From: a virus
Direction: 5' to 3' (one strand)
Length of the DNA: 64,000 bases
Virus record (IMG/VR): IMGVR_UViG_3300033984_000379
Coordinates: 45,406 to 109,405 of that record
The notes under the pieces were generated by a model. It saw nothing but the letters and a program-made list of their open reading frames with translations. It ran no database searches and was not told the origin of the DNA. A program made the translations under genes and the position numbers. Positions 46,006 to 52,977 of the stretch are shown here, one piece after another. Each line of letters opens with the position of its first letter. The first letter of the stretch is position 1.

Positions 46006-46417
46006 ATATAAAAAACATATAAGAGACAGAGTTTATATGTCGGGTATTGATAGAGATAAACTTAGAATTAAACAAACTGCTGAGGTATTTACACCTCAGC
46101 ATCTTGTTATAACAACATTAGATAAATTGGAATTAGAAAATCCGGAATTATTTACTGACCCAACAAAAACTTTTATAGATAATAGTTGTGGTGATGGTGA
46201 GTTCCTGGGGGAGATTGTAATACGAAAGATGGAACGTAGTGGTTGTACATTAGAACAAGCTTTATCAACCACTTATGGTGTTGATATAATGGAAGATAAT
46301 ATTGAGGAATGTAAAAAGAGATTGGCTGGTCCTACACCTACTGAAGAAATATACAGAATCCTTAATAAAAATATTGTTTGTCACGATGGTTTAACTTATA
46401 ATTACGATTTTAATTAA
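45995..46417 (+). CDS. SAM-binding half of an N6-adenine methyltransferase (140 aa)
   Basis: This is a 140-residue protein with the N-terminal motifs of the same methyltransferase type: motif X region KQTAEVFTPQHLV, a perfect motif I FIDNSCGDGEFL at about 60-71, motif II YGVDIMEDNIEEC and motif III NKNIVCHDGLTYNY. It stops just where motif IV (NPPY) should follow. It could be a truncated remnant, but the clean overlap with the upstream gene and the intact motifs suggest a functional partner. In ordinary enzymes this part comes first, so the order here is circularly permuted across two genes. Confidence 0.78.
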   Translation: MLNKYKKHIRDRVYMSGIDRDKLRIKQTAEVFTPQHLVITTLDKLELENPELFTDPTKTFIDNSCGDGEFLGEIVIRKMERSGCTLEQALSTTYGVDIMEDNIEECKKRLAGPTPTEEIYRILNKNIVCHDGLTYNYDFN

Positions 46418-46422
46418 AAAAA

Positions 46423-46453
46423 TTTGGTAATTCAAAAAAAGGTGTTATCTTTG
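46423..46453 (+). promoter_or_regulatory. Bacteroidota-type promoter before acidic protein and sigma factor
   Basis: TTTG (46423-46426), 19 bases, TATCTTTG (46446-46453), 18 bases before ATG 46472. It shows that an upstream in-frame ATG at 46424 lies within the promoter and is not the start. Confidence 0.85.
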
Positions 46454-46471
46454 ATAAAAATAAATGACACT

Positions 46472-47032
46472 ATGAAAACTCAAACAAAATACATCTTATT
46501 TGTTTTTACTAAACAAGATAATTTAAATGAATTAGTAACATTGATTGCTGAAGAACTTACACCAATTTCTTATTCCCCTAAGATTAATTATTATTATGAT
46601 AATCAATCTATGATATTCACATTTGATTCCCAGGAAGAATTTGGTGATATTAAAGAGTATGTTGACATTCTGTTTGACGACTTAGATATGACATATGTGT
46701 TATTACCTTACAACACTGACAATATGTCATACAATACACCTATTGATGTGTCAAATCATTTATTTGACCTAAATTTACCTGAAGATGTGTCAGGTAATAT
46801 TGATGCGGGGCGAAAATTGTTACATGATGAATTAACTGACAACGTTATGTCATTTTTCAAAAAGATTGAATTTAATGAAGAAATTGACGAAGATGATGAT
46901 GAAGATATTTTATTAAAACAAATAAAACCATTACCTTTGACCTTGGACAACATTTTAGATAAAATAAATGATTGCGGGATTTCTTCTCTAACAAATGATG
47001 AATTAAATTTATTAAACAAATACTCTAAATAA
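46472..47032 (+). CDS. Acidic protein upstream of the sigma factor (186 aa)
   Basis: This 186-residue protein is strongly acidic at about 120-160 (IEFNEEIDEDDDEDILLKQI). The N-terminal 110 residues have an alternating strand-helix pattern (YILFVFTKQDNLNELVTLIAEEL; SMIFTFDSQEEFGDIKEYVDILF), somewhat like a ferredoxin fold. The stop is three bases before the sigma gene, so it may be co-translated and could act as an anti-sigma or sigma-assistance factor; this is inference from position. I recognise no family. Confidence 0.7.
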   Translation: MKTQTKYILFVFTKQDNLNELVTLIAEELTPISYSPKINYYYDNQSMIFTFDSQEEFGDIKEYVDILFDDLDMTYVLLPYNTDNMSYNTPIDVSNHLFDLNLPEDVSGNIDAGRKLLHDELTDNVMSFFKKIEFNEEIDEDDDEDILLKQIKPLPLTLDNILDKINDCGISSLTNDELNLLNKYSK

Positions 47033-47035
47033 TAT

Positions 47036-47836
47036 ATGAAAACTAAAAGCTATTCAATTCCGATTAATCAAGAAGAAATTAATGTTTATCTTAAAGATAT
47101 TCGTAAGATAAAAGTTATGACTCCTGAACGAGAGAGAGAACTATCAGCACTTATAAGTTCTGGGACATTAACTGAAAAAGAAATTCAACAAGTTAATAAG
47201 GAACTTTTGGAAGGTAACTTACGATTTGTAATTACGGTCGCTAAACAATATCAAAACCAAGGATTACCATTTCCTGACTTAATCGCTGAAGGTAATTTAG
47301 GTCTTATGAAAGCCATTCATAATTTTGACTGGTCAAAAAACCTAAGATTTATTTCTTATGCTGTATGGTGGGTTAAACAATCTATTTTACAATCATTGAA
47401 TGATAATGCTAGAACTATACGACTACCGGTTAATGTTGTTCAGGATTTACATCGTGCTAAGAAAGAGATTGAAAATAATGGTGGAAAACTTGAAGATAAG
47501 TTTCAAAATTTACCATCAATGATATGTTTAGATATGAGTATTAATGAAGATGGTGACACTTTAGTTGACATAATTAAAAACGACCAAGCGGATATGCCGG
47601 ATGAAATATTTAATAGTAAGGATTTATTAAAACAAAAACTTATGTCTTTATTACATATGTTAAATGAAAGAGAAAAAATCATTATTGAGGATTATTTTGG
47701 ATTGTCGGGTGCACCAAGAACACTTGAGGATATTGGTAATGATTTTGGATTAACTAAAGAAAGGGTTAGACAAATCAAAGAGAAGTCAATTAGATTTTTA
47801 AGAAACAATTCTAAAGAATTATTTGATTATGTATAA
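47036..47836 (+). CDS. Bacteroidota primary-type RNA polymerase sigma factor (266 aa)
   Basis: This is a 266-residue sigma-70 protein close in size to Bacteroidota RpoD (about 287). Region 1.2 is NVYLKDIRKIKVMTPERER, region 2 runs from about 57 to 130 with LRFVITVAKQYQNQGLP, PDLIAEGNLGLMKAI and FISYAVWWVKQSILQSL, and the helix-turn-helix of region 4 is TLEDIGNDFGLTKERVRQIKEKSIRFL near 225-251. Region 3 is shortened and divergent. It could redirect host RNA polymerase to phage promoters or keep host-type promoters active. Its own upstream promoter is host-type. A terminator follows. Confidence 0.92.
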   Translation: MKTKSYSIPINQEEINVYLKDIRKIKVMTPERERELSALISSGTLTEKEIQQVNKELLEGNLRFVITVAKQYQNQGLPFPDLIAEGNLGLMKAIHNFDWSKNLRFISYAVWWVKQSILQSLNDNARTIRLPVNVVQDLHRAKKEIENNGGKLEDKFQNLPSMICLDMSINEDGDTLVDIIKNDQADMPDEIFNSKDLLKQKLMSLLHMLNEREKIIIEDYFGLSGAPRTLEDIGNDFGLTKERVRQIKEKSIRFLRNNSKELFDYV

Positions 47837-47856
47837 GATTAAATGAAAAAATATAG

Positions 47857-47892
47857 AAACCTTCTATTTATTATAATAGAAGGTTTTTTATT
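47857..47892 (+). terminator. Intrinsic terminator after the sigma factor gene
   Basis: A 12-bp perfect stem (AAACCTTCTATT / AATAGAAGGTTT) with a 6-base loop and T-rich tail. Confidence 0.88.
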
Positions 47893-47913
47893 TTTAGTAA
47901 AAAAGAAATATTT

Positions 47914-48186
47914 ATGAAAACAATTGTTAATTTTATTGATGTATGGGGTAACCGAATAGTATTTTTACTAGTATTGGTTATTTTTATGAAAACTTGTACC
48001 ACAAATGGGAAAGTTGATAAGGTGGCTCAAAGAGTGGATTCTTTAGAGGTAACACTAACTGAAGGTATTAAGATTGAGGGCTTAAAATCTGAAAAAAGAA
48101 TGATTCAGTCAACGGATAGAAAAATTTTAGATGTTCAACGACAGACTGAAATTGATAAAGAATTAAACAAACTTATAAAGAAATAA
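47914..48186 (+). CDS. Membrane-anchored small protein (90 aa)
   Basis: This 90-residue protein has an N-terminal membrane helix (about 12-27, IVFLLVLVIFMKTC) with a cysteine right after it, then a helical coiled-coil-like domain (KVDKVAQRVDSLEVTLTEG). It has the layout of a small anchored spacer such as an i-spanin, but the cysteine is not in a classical lipobox. Its stop TAA shares a base with the next start. An ATATTTAT motif (47908-47915) overlaps its ATG. Confidence 0.65.
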   Translation: MKTIVNFIDVWGNRIVFLLVLVIFMKTCTTNGKVDKVAQRVDSLEVTLTEGIKIEGLKSEKRMIQSTDRKILDVQRQTEIDKELNKLIKK

Positions 48187-49124
48187 TGAATTTAATTTGG
48201 AAGTGGTTAAAAGAAAATCCGATAAGGTCAATGTTTTTAATACCAATTTTATTGGTTACGGTAATATCCATATCACATGTTGTTGCTTGGTATTCATTAT
48301 CTAACCCAATTAGTTGGGCTATTTATCTATCTATAGCTATTGAAGCGGCTGCGATGACAGCATTGGTAGCTGCAACTAATAGAATTAAAGGTGGAGTCTG
48401 GATAATGTTTGGTTTAGTAACTTTAATTCAGATGATTGGTAATATATTCTTCTCATATAAAGAGATTGATTCTAATAGTGACTTATTTAAGTCTTGGGTT
48501 GAATTAACTAGTCCTATTTGGGAACTGTTAGGTTCTGATATTAACGATGTGGTGTCATTAAAAAGATGGTTAGCGTTTTTAGAAGGTGGGTTATTACCTA
48601 TAATTTCTTTAACTTCTTTGCACTTTTTTGTTAAATATGATGAACTTGACCTGGAGAATAAAAAAGTTTTAAATGAAGTTTTTGAAGAAAAAAAAAATGA
48701 ATCTGAAGATTTAGATGATTCTATTAATGAATCAATTGATGTTGAAGTTATGGAATCTGAAGATTTAGAAACTGAAGATATTCTTGAATCTGAAGTGTTA
48801 AAACTTGAAAGTAATATTGAAGAAGTTATAGAGGATGAGGTTCAAGATGTCACCGACACAAATGTCACCGACACAAATGTCGGAGACATAACTGAAAGTG
48901 TTACTAACACTGACCTTATCAGTGAAGAACAACAAAGAATAATTGATAATACTAATTTAAGTAATTTAGAGTATGTTAAAAAAATGCTCGGAATTCCAAA
49001 CCCTATTACACAAACTACAGAACCGGAAATTGAAAAAGAAGACGAAATTATAATTGATGACAATACTAATGATGGTGAAATTTCAGATAATAAAGTAAGA
49101 CTAACTTATACAAAAAATAGTTAA
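48186..49124 (+). CDS. Polytopic membrane protein with acidic tail (312 aa)
   Basis: This is a 312-residue protein with about four membrane segments in the first 150 residues (FLIPILLVTVISISHVVAWY, AIYLSIAIEAAAMTALVAA, WIMFGLVTLIQMIGNIFF, and LLPIISLTSLHFFV). Residues about 160-312 are highly acidic, with short Glu-Asp repeats and VTDTN units encoded by a 15-bp repeat. A holin or host-membrane modifier is possible given the neighbouring amidase-like gene, but holins are usually smaller. The acidic tail would lie in the cytoplasm or bind a basic partner. Confidence 0.65.
   Translation: MNLIWKWLKENPIRSMFLIPILLVTVISISHVVAWYSLSNPISWAIYLSIAIEAAAMTALVAATNRIKGGVWIMFGLVTLIQMIGNIFFSYKEIDSNSDLFKSWVELTSPIWELLGSDINDVVSLKRWLAFLEGGLLPIISLTSLHFFVKYDELDLENKKVLNEVFEEKKNESEDLDDSINESIDVEVMESEDLETEDILESEVLKLESNIEEVIEDEVQDVTDTNVTDTNVGDITESVTNTDLISEEQQRIIDNTNLSNLEYVKKMLGIPNPITQTTEPEIEKEDEIIIDDNTNDGEISDNKVRLTYTKNS
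48847..48889 (+). repeat. 15-bp direct repeat in the acidic tail
   Basis: ATGTCACCGACACAA occurs twice in tandem (48847-48876), then a diverged third copy ATGTCGGAGACAT. It encodes VTDTN-VTDTN-VGDIT. CCGACA and TGTCGG also form a 6-bp inverted repeat (48868-48873 and 48878-48883). This is internal to a gene and not a CRISPR. Confidence 0.8.
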
Positions 49125-49151
49125 TCATAAATATTTTTAATTCATCATAAA

Positions 49152-49748
49152 ATGGTTGAAATAATTAAATATGGTAAGTTCAAACCTAAAGGAAAACAAA
49201 AAAAGAAACGACAAATAATATTAACTCATACCTCAAGAAATATTAATGATTATCTATTGATGTTAAAACATAGGTATAATGGGAAATATAGTAGAATACC
49301 CAATTATATTATAACTCAAGATGGTAAAGTATTACAATTATTGGGTAATGGGGAGTACTCAACATATTTTCAAGATTTAAATGTTGATAGAAATTCGGTT
49401 ATTATATGTTTAGAAAATTTGGGATGGTTACAAAAAGAACCAATGACAGGTAATTATATTAATTGGATTGGTGATATTTATAAAGGAAATACCATTGATA
49501 AAAAATGGAGAGACTATTATTTTTGGCATCCATATTCAGATAGTCAAATGAACTCGTTAAGTTTTTTATGTAAAAAAATATTAAAAGAAATTTCGATTAA
49601 AACACAAATTATAAGTAATAATACTAAAATAACTAATATTGAAAAACATGAAGGGATTGTAACGAGAAGTAATTTTAATCTTAATTTTACAGATGTTAGT
49701 CCCGCATTTAATTTTGATAACTTTATAAAACAAATAGAAAATGAATAG
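49152..49748 (+). CDS. N-acetylmuramoyl-L-alanine amidase-fold protein (198 aa)
   Basis: This is a 198-residue amidase_2/T7 lysozyme-like protein that would cut peptidoglycan if active. Family landmarks are IILTHTSRN at about 23-31, with the first zinc His, YIITQDGKVLQLLGNG near 54-69 and the NSVIICLENLGWL segment that resembles the active-site strand. The C-terminal motif VTRSNFNLNFTDVSPAFNF lies where GHRDVxPxRKTDPGxxF normally lies, but the His expected as the second zinc ligand is Arg. The catalytic zinc site thus looks incomplete. It overlaps the next gene by eight bases. Confidence 0.72.
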   Translation: MVEIIKYGKFKPKGKQKKKRQIILTHTSRNINDYLLMLKHRYNGKYSRIPNYIITQDGKVLQLLGNGEYSTYFQDLNVDRNSVIICLENLGWLQKEPMTGNYINWIGDIYKGNTIDKKWRDYYFWHPYSDSQMNSLSFLCKKILKEISIKTQIISNNTKITNIEKHEGIVTRSNFNLNFTDVSPAFNFDNFIKQIENE

Positions 49749-50316
49749 TTCACACGATGAAATTAAAAAATTACTAAAAGCTTCAAGAACCTTATTAAGT
49801 AATGATAAATTAAATGAAGACATTAATACTATTAGAAAACAATATAGTCTTCTAACTGAAGATGATACTACTACTAAATTAGATTTGTCTAAATCTGTTG
49901 AAGATAAAATTGATGATGATACCGAAAGTAGTGATGATAAATCTCAAACTTATAGAATTTCAGGTGGATTATTATCATTACATGGTAAAAGTCAAACAGA
50001 CTTAGAATTAACTACAGATGAAAAATTAGCGTTCCAAGAAACTATGGATGATTTTGTTGCGGAAGTTGCGGATTTAGTTGATTTCAATAAGTTAAATGTT
50101 TATCCAAATAATGTTGAATGGTCTGGTAAAATTATTGACGCTAATATTGATTTCTTCTTTTCAATAGGTGAGGAAAATGGTGTTTATATTAATGGTGATA
50201 TGATAAAAACGGATGATGAATTTTTAGAAATGATTAATAAATTAAAAACTTTTTACGAAAAATTTAAATCAAAATGGGCTACTATATTAGCTGATAGAAA
50301 AAAAACGATTAAGTAA
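49741..50316 (+). CDS. Hypothetical protein near the amidase-like gene (191 aa)
   Basis: This is a 191-residue, mainly helical protein rich in Lys, Asp and Glu (HDEIKKLLKASRTLLSND; DDTESSDDKSQTY). The C-terminal half has strands (EWSGKIIDANIDFFFSIGEENG). No cysteines, membrane segments or known family are seen. It lies between amidase-like and membrane-anchored genes and is probably late. Confidence 0.6.
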   Translation: MNSSHDEIKKLLKASRTLLSNDKLNEDINTIRKQYSLLTEDDTTTKLDLSKSVEDKIDDDTESSDDKSQTYRISGGLLSLHGKSQTDLELTTDEKLAFQETMDDFVAEVADLVDFNKLNVYPNNVEWSGKIIDANIDFFFSIGEENGVYINGDMIKTDDEFLEMINKLKTFYEKFKSKWATILADRKKTIK

Positions 50317-50317
50317 T

Positions 50318-50947
50318 ATGAAGAATTTTTTAAATTCTATTGACCTTAAAACTCTATTAATTATAGGGTTAATAATTTTATTAGTATTTAGTAAAGGTTG
50401 TAAAGACGATAATGATGTTAAAGGTGGTACTACAACTATTGGAGGTAAAACATATCAAGATGTCAAACATACAGTGGATACTATTATAGTTCCAAAAATT
50501 CAAATTGAATACAGACCTGGTAAGACTATTTATAAAGAGAGACCTATATTTGTTTCAATGCCAAGAGAAGTTGATACTGCGTTTATATTAAAAGATTATT
50601 ATTCTAAAGTTGTTTATAAAGACACTTTAAAGTTAAAAGATAGTTTAGGTTACATATCAGTTATTGATACTATTAGTGAGAATAAAATAAAAGGTAGAGT
50701 TTGGAATTCACAGGTTAATCAAATAATAATTAAAGATACTAAAATAGTTAAAGAAATACCGGTTAATCAATTATATATTGGGGGTGTTGCCGGATTTGAT
50801 AGAGTTAATATTGTTAATTATGTTGGTCCTACTTTAACATTGAAAACAAAAAAAGATAAGTTATATTCTTTAGGTGTTGGATATGGAACAAATAAACAAA
50901 TATCTATCCAAGGTGGGATATTTTGGAAAATAAAACTAAAAAAATAA
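50318..50947 (+). CDS. Membrane-anchored protein with beta-rich C-terminus (209 aa)
   Basis: This 209-residue protein has one N-terminal hydrophobic helix (about 10-26, LKTLLIIGLIILLVFSKGC) with a cysteine immediately after it. The middle is Lys/Asp-rich and the end is a run of beta hairpins (GVAGFDRVNIV, LGVGYGTNKQ, IQGGIFWKIKL). An inner-membrane anchor spanning the periplasm and ending in a beta region recalls unimolecular spanins, which fuse the two host membranes in lysis. That reading is inference. The lipobox match is poor. Confidence 0.6.
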   Translation: MKNFLNSIDLKTLLIIGLIILLVFSKGCKDDNDVKGGTTTIGGKTYQDVKHTVDTIIVPKIQIEYRPGKTIYKERPIFVSMPREVDTAFILKDYYSKVVYKDTLKLKDSLGYISVIDTISENKIKGRVWNSQVNQIIIKDTKIVKEIPVNQLYIGGVAGFDRVNIVNYVGPTLTLKTKKDKLYSLGVGYGTNKQISIQGGIFWKIKLKK

Positions 50948-51192
50948 TGGCACTTACATCTACAGAAAAAAAAGAAATTGAAGTCTTGATTAGAAAAGAA
51001 ATTAAAGATTTCTTGGGGTCTAACACTGTTCAACAACATGAACAAAAGATTATTGATATGTTATCTAAAGAATTGAAACGAGGTAAACTTGAAGGTGATG
51101 TTAAAGACATTGTTGTAAAAGTTTTTAGAGAATTCTATAACTTTATGTGGACTCAAAGAGGGTATTGGGAACCAAGACTAAAAAACGCTTAA
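50947..51192 (+). CDS. Hypothetical small structural-block protein (81 aa)
   Basis: This is an 81-residue helical protein (TSTEKKEIEVLIRKEIKDFL near the start, FYNFMWTQRGYWEPRLKNA at the end). The true start is ATG 50947, sharing a base with the previous stop (TAATG); an upstream in-frame ATG at 50923 is inside the preceding gene. The repetitive Lys/Glu helices suggest a small oligomeric protein. No family is recognised. Confidence 0.7.
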   Translation: MALTSTEKKEIEVLIRKEIKDFLGSNTVQQHEQKIIDMLSKELKRGKLEGDVKDIVVKVFREFYNFMWTQRGYWEPRLKNA

Positions 51193-51193
51193 A

Positions 51194-51697
51194 ATGGGAA
51201 ATTTTACAGATAATTTAAAAAGTGCTATTCCAGGTGAGATGGCTAAAGCTGGTGTGCTTAGTAAAGGTACTGAAGGTATGTTAGCTTCAAGTGAATTTGT
51301 TAGAGGTTTAGGTGAAGACGAAGAAGTTGAAGAAGCGACAGGCGCTGGTTCAGCTGGGCAAATATCTCAACCATTATTTTCTAAAGTTGAAGCTACTGAA
51401 GCGACAGGGTCTGGGTCTTCAGGTTCATATGAAACTCCGGCGGCTTGGGCTAAAACTATGAGTAAAAAAAATTGGAGAGGTAAATCAAAACCATTAATAC
51501 CTGGAGGTAAATTCGTCCAAGTAAAATCTAAATGTAAAAAGTTTCCATATTGTAATCAGGGTGATATTAAAGCTTTGAAAATATTTGAGGATGAAACGAT
51601 TAAAAAAATTATTAGTAAAGTGAGTAAATCACATAACATAAGTGAAAATGTTATTAAAACTATTTTAGCTTATGAATATGAACAAATTAAAAAATAA
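51194..51697 (+). CDS. Predicted virion-associated protein with EATGxGSxG repeats (167 aa)
   Basis: This is a 167-residue protein. Two copies of an EATGxGSxG motif (EATGAGSAGQ and EATGSGSSGS) lie in a disordered middle with ETPAAWAKT. A compact C-terminal domain has the cysteines CKKFPYC and a helical end (ISKVSKSHNISENVIKTILAYEYEQ). Short Gly/Ala/Ser repeats next to a small folded domain are common in head or neck proteins. It starts a base after the previous gene and is followed by an ATATTTAT motif, so it is probably late. Confidence 0.65.
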   Translation: MGNFTDNLKSAIPGEMAKAGVLSKGTEGMLASSEFVRGLGEDEEVEEATGAGSAGQISQPLFSKVEATEATGSGSSGSYETPAAWAKTMSKKNWRGKSKPLIPGGKFVQVKSKCKKFPYCNQGDIKALKIFEDETIKKIISKVSKSHNISENVIKTILAYEYEQIKK

Positions 51698-51699
51698 AG

Positions 51700-51707
51700 A
51701 TATTTAT
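51700..51707 (+). promoter_or_regulatory. ATATTTAT motif before gene at 51722
   Basis: GATATTTATAATAAAAC, 14 bases before the ATG. The same core with AATAAAAC also occurs before the gene at 56568 and before the minus-strand gene ending at 33198. Confidence 0.45.
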
Positions 51708-51721
51708 AATAAAACTTAAAA

Positions 51722-52912
51722 ATGAAAAAATTAAATACAACTTACTTAGATAATTTAATTGGAAAAATATTAAATGAGACTTTAGAAGAAAAAGCTGATA
51801 AACTGGTTTCAAAAATAAATGAACTTGGTGGTATTGGTTCAGATGATGAATTCTCTGAAGACGAATGGATTGATGTTAATAATTTGGAGGAAGGTGAAGT
51901 GGGAGATTTTCCGAAACACCAAGCTTTTGATTATGTTGAGGAAGAAGAAGGTAATGAGGATGAAAAACCTGGTTATGTTAACCAATTAGATGATGAAACT
52001 TGCAAATATCATATGAAAAATTTTGGTCCTGACGATGAAATGACTAAGGAATTTTGTAAATCTGAAATGACTGAAACTTTAAAAGGGAAACAAAAAGTTT
52101 TGGATAAAAACAAAAACAATAAGATTGATTCTGAAGACTTTAAGTTATTAAGAAAAGGTGTTCAAAATGAATCTGTATGTCCTAAATGTGGGATGGAAGA
52201 TTGTAAATGTAATCACAAAAAAACAACTAAAGAGTCTATTAAATTAACTGAATCTGAAATGGTTAATTTAATTGAAAAAATAATATTAGAACAAAAAACT
52301 CAAGACAATATAAAAAGTATTGGAATGGCTAAAGGTTATGACAAATACAACCAAGTTCATAAAAAATCAGGTAAAGAAAATGAGGATAGTCTTAAAGATG
52401 TTGCTAAAAAAATGAAAGATTATGTTGCAGCTGGTTCTAAAGGTGAATATACTGAAAATCCTACACATTTCCCAAAAGGTAATGGTGAGTTAGCGAAAAT
52501 GTCAAAAAAAACTTATACGATGTCAGACGCTGGTAAAGAATTCATTGATGACTTTATGAGACCAGGTATGGAGAATTTAGATTATGATGAAATTCACCCT
52601 AATGACGAATGGATGAAAAAAACTATTGAAGGTTCATCTGAAACAGGTAATAGTTCAGAATATGCTAACGCTGTGAAAACAGATGTTAATTCAAGGATTA
52701 ATAAAAAGAGAGAAGAAAATAAATTCGCTAAAGCTAAACGAATGGCTTATAACAAATCTAAACAACCTGTTGTTATGGATAAAACTGGTGAAGAAACAGG
52801 AAAAGGTCTTAACATTAAGACTGAATCGGTTAATGATAAGACTCAAAACAAAATTAATGAAGAATTTGATAAAATGAAATCATTAATATCTTACAATAGG
52901 AAGACTCAATAA
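51722..52912 (+). CDS. Predicted head-associated protein with EF-hand-like loop (396 aa)
   Basis: This is a 396-residue, charged, largely helical protein. The N-terminus (YLDNLIGKILNETLEEK) resembles T4 capsid-targeting peptides, which end in a Leu/Ile-x-Glu protease site. An EF-hand-like calcium loop DKNKNNKIDSED lies at about 127-138. A cysteine set (CPKCGMEDCKCNH) follows near 155-166, and near 178 a second motif LTESEMVNLIEKIILEQ resembles the start of the protein at 63673. The last 200 residues look disordered. A role inside the head or in the scaffold is a guess. Confidence 0.65.
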   Translation: MKKLNTTYLDNLIGKILNETLEEKADKLVSKINELGGIGSDDEFSEDEWIDVNNLEEGEVGDFPKHQAFDYVEEEEGNEDEKPGYVNQLDDETCKYHMKNFGPDDEMTKEFCKSEMTETLKGKQKVLDKNKNNKIDSEDFKLLRKGVQNESVCPKCGMEDCKCNHKKTTKESIKLTESEMVNLIEKIILEQKTQDNIKSIGMAKGYDKYNQVHKKSGKENEDSLKDVAKKMKDYVAAGSKGEYTENPTHFPKGNGELAKMSKKTYTMSDAGKEFIDDFMRPGMENLDYDEIHPNDEWMKKTIEGSSETGNSSEYANAVKTDVNSRINKKREENKFAKAKRMAYNKSKQPVVMDKTGEETGKGLNIKTESVNDKTQNKINEEFDKMKSLISYNRKTQ

Positions 52913-52937
52913 TTTACATATTAAAAAACACCTCTAT

Positions 52938-52977
52938 AATTCTCCATATACATAAAAACTATATGGAGAATTTTTTT
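52938..52977 (+). terminator. Intrinsic terminator that contains the next start codon
   Basis: A 13-bp perfect stem AATTCTCCATATA (52938-52950) and TATATGGAGAATT (52960-52972), a 9-base loop and a run of seven T's. The ATG of the gene at 52963 lies in the right arm, so termination or stem formation and translation of that gene cannot both occur freely. Confidence 0.85.

Noticed and set aside
46424-46471. Upstream ATG as the start of the acidic protein
   Set aside because: It lies within the -33/-7 promoter elements, upstream of any transcript start.
48847-48889. Short tandem repeat considered as a CRISPR-like array
   Set aside because: The units are contiguous 15-bp in-frame coding repeats with no spacers.
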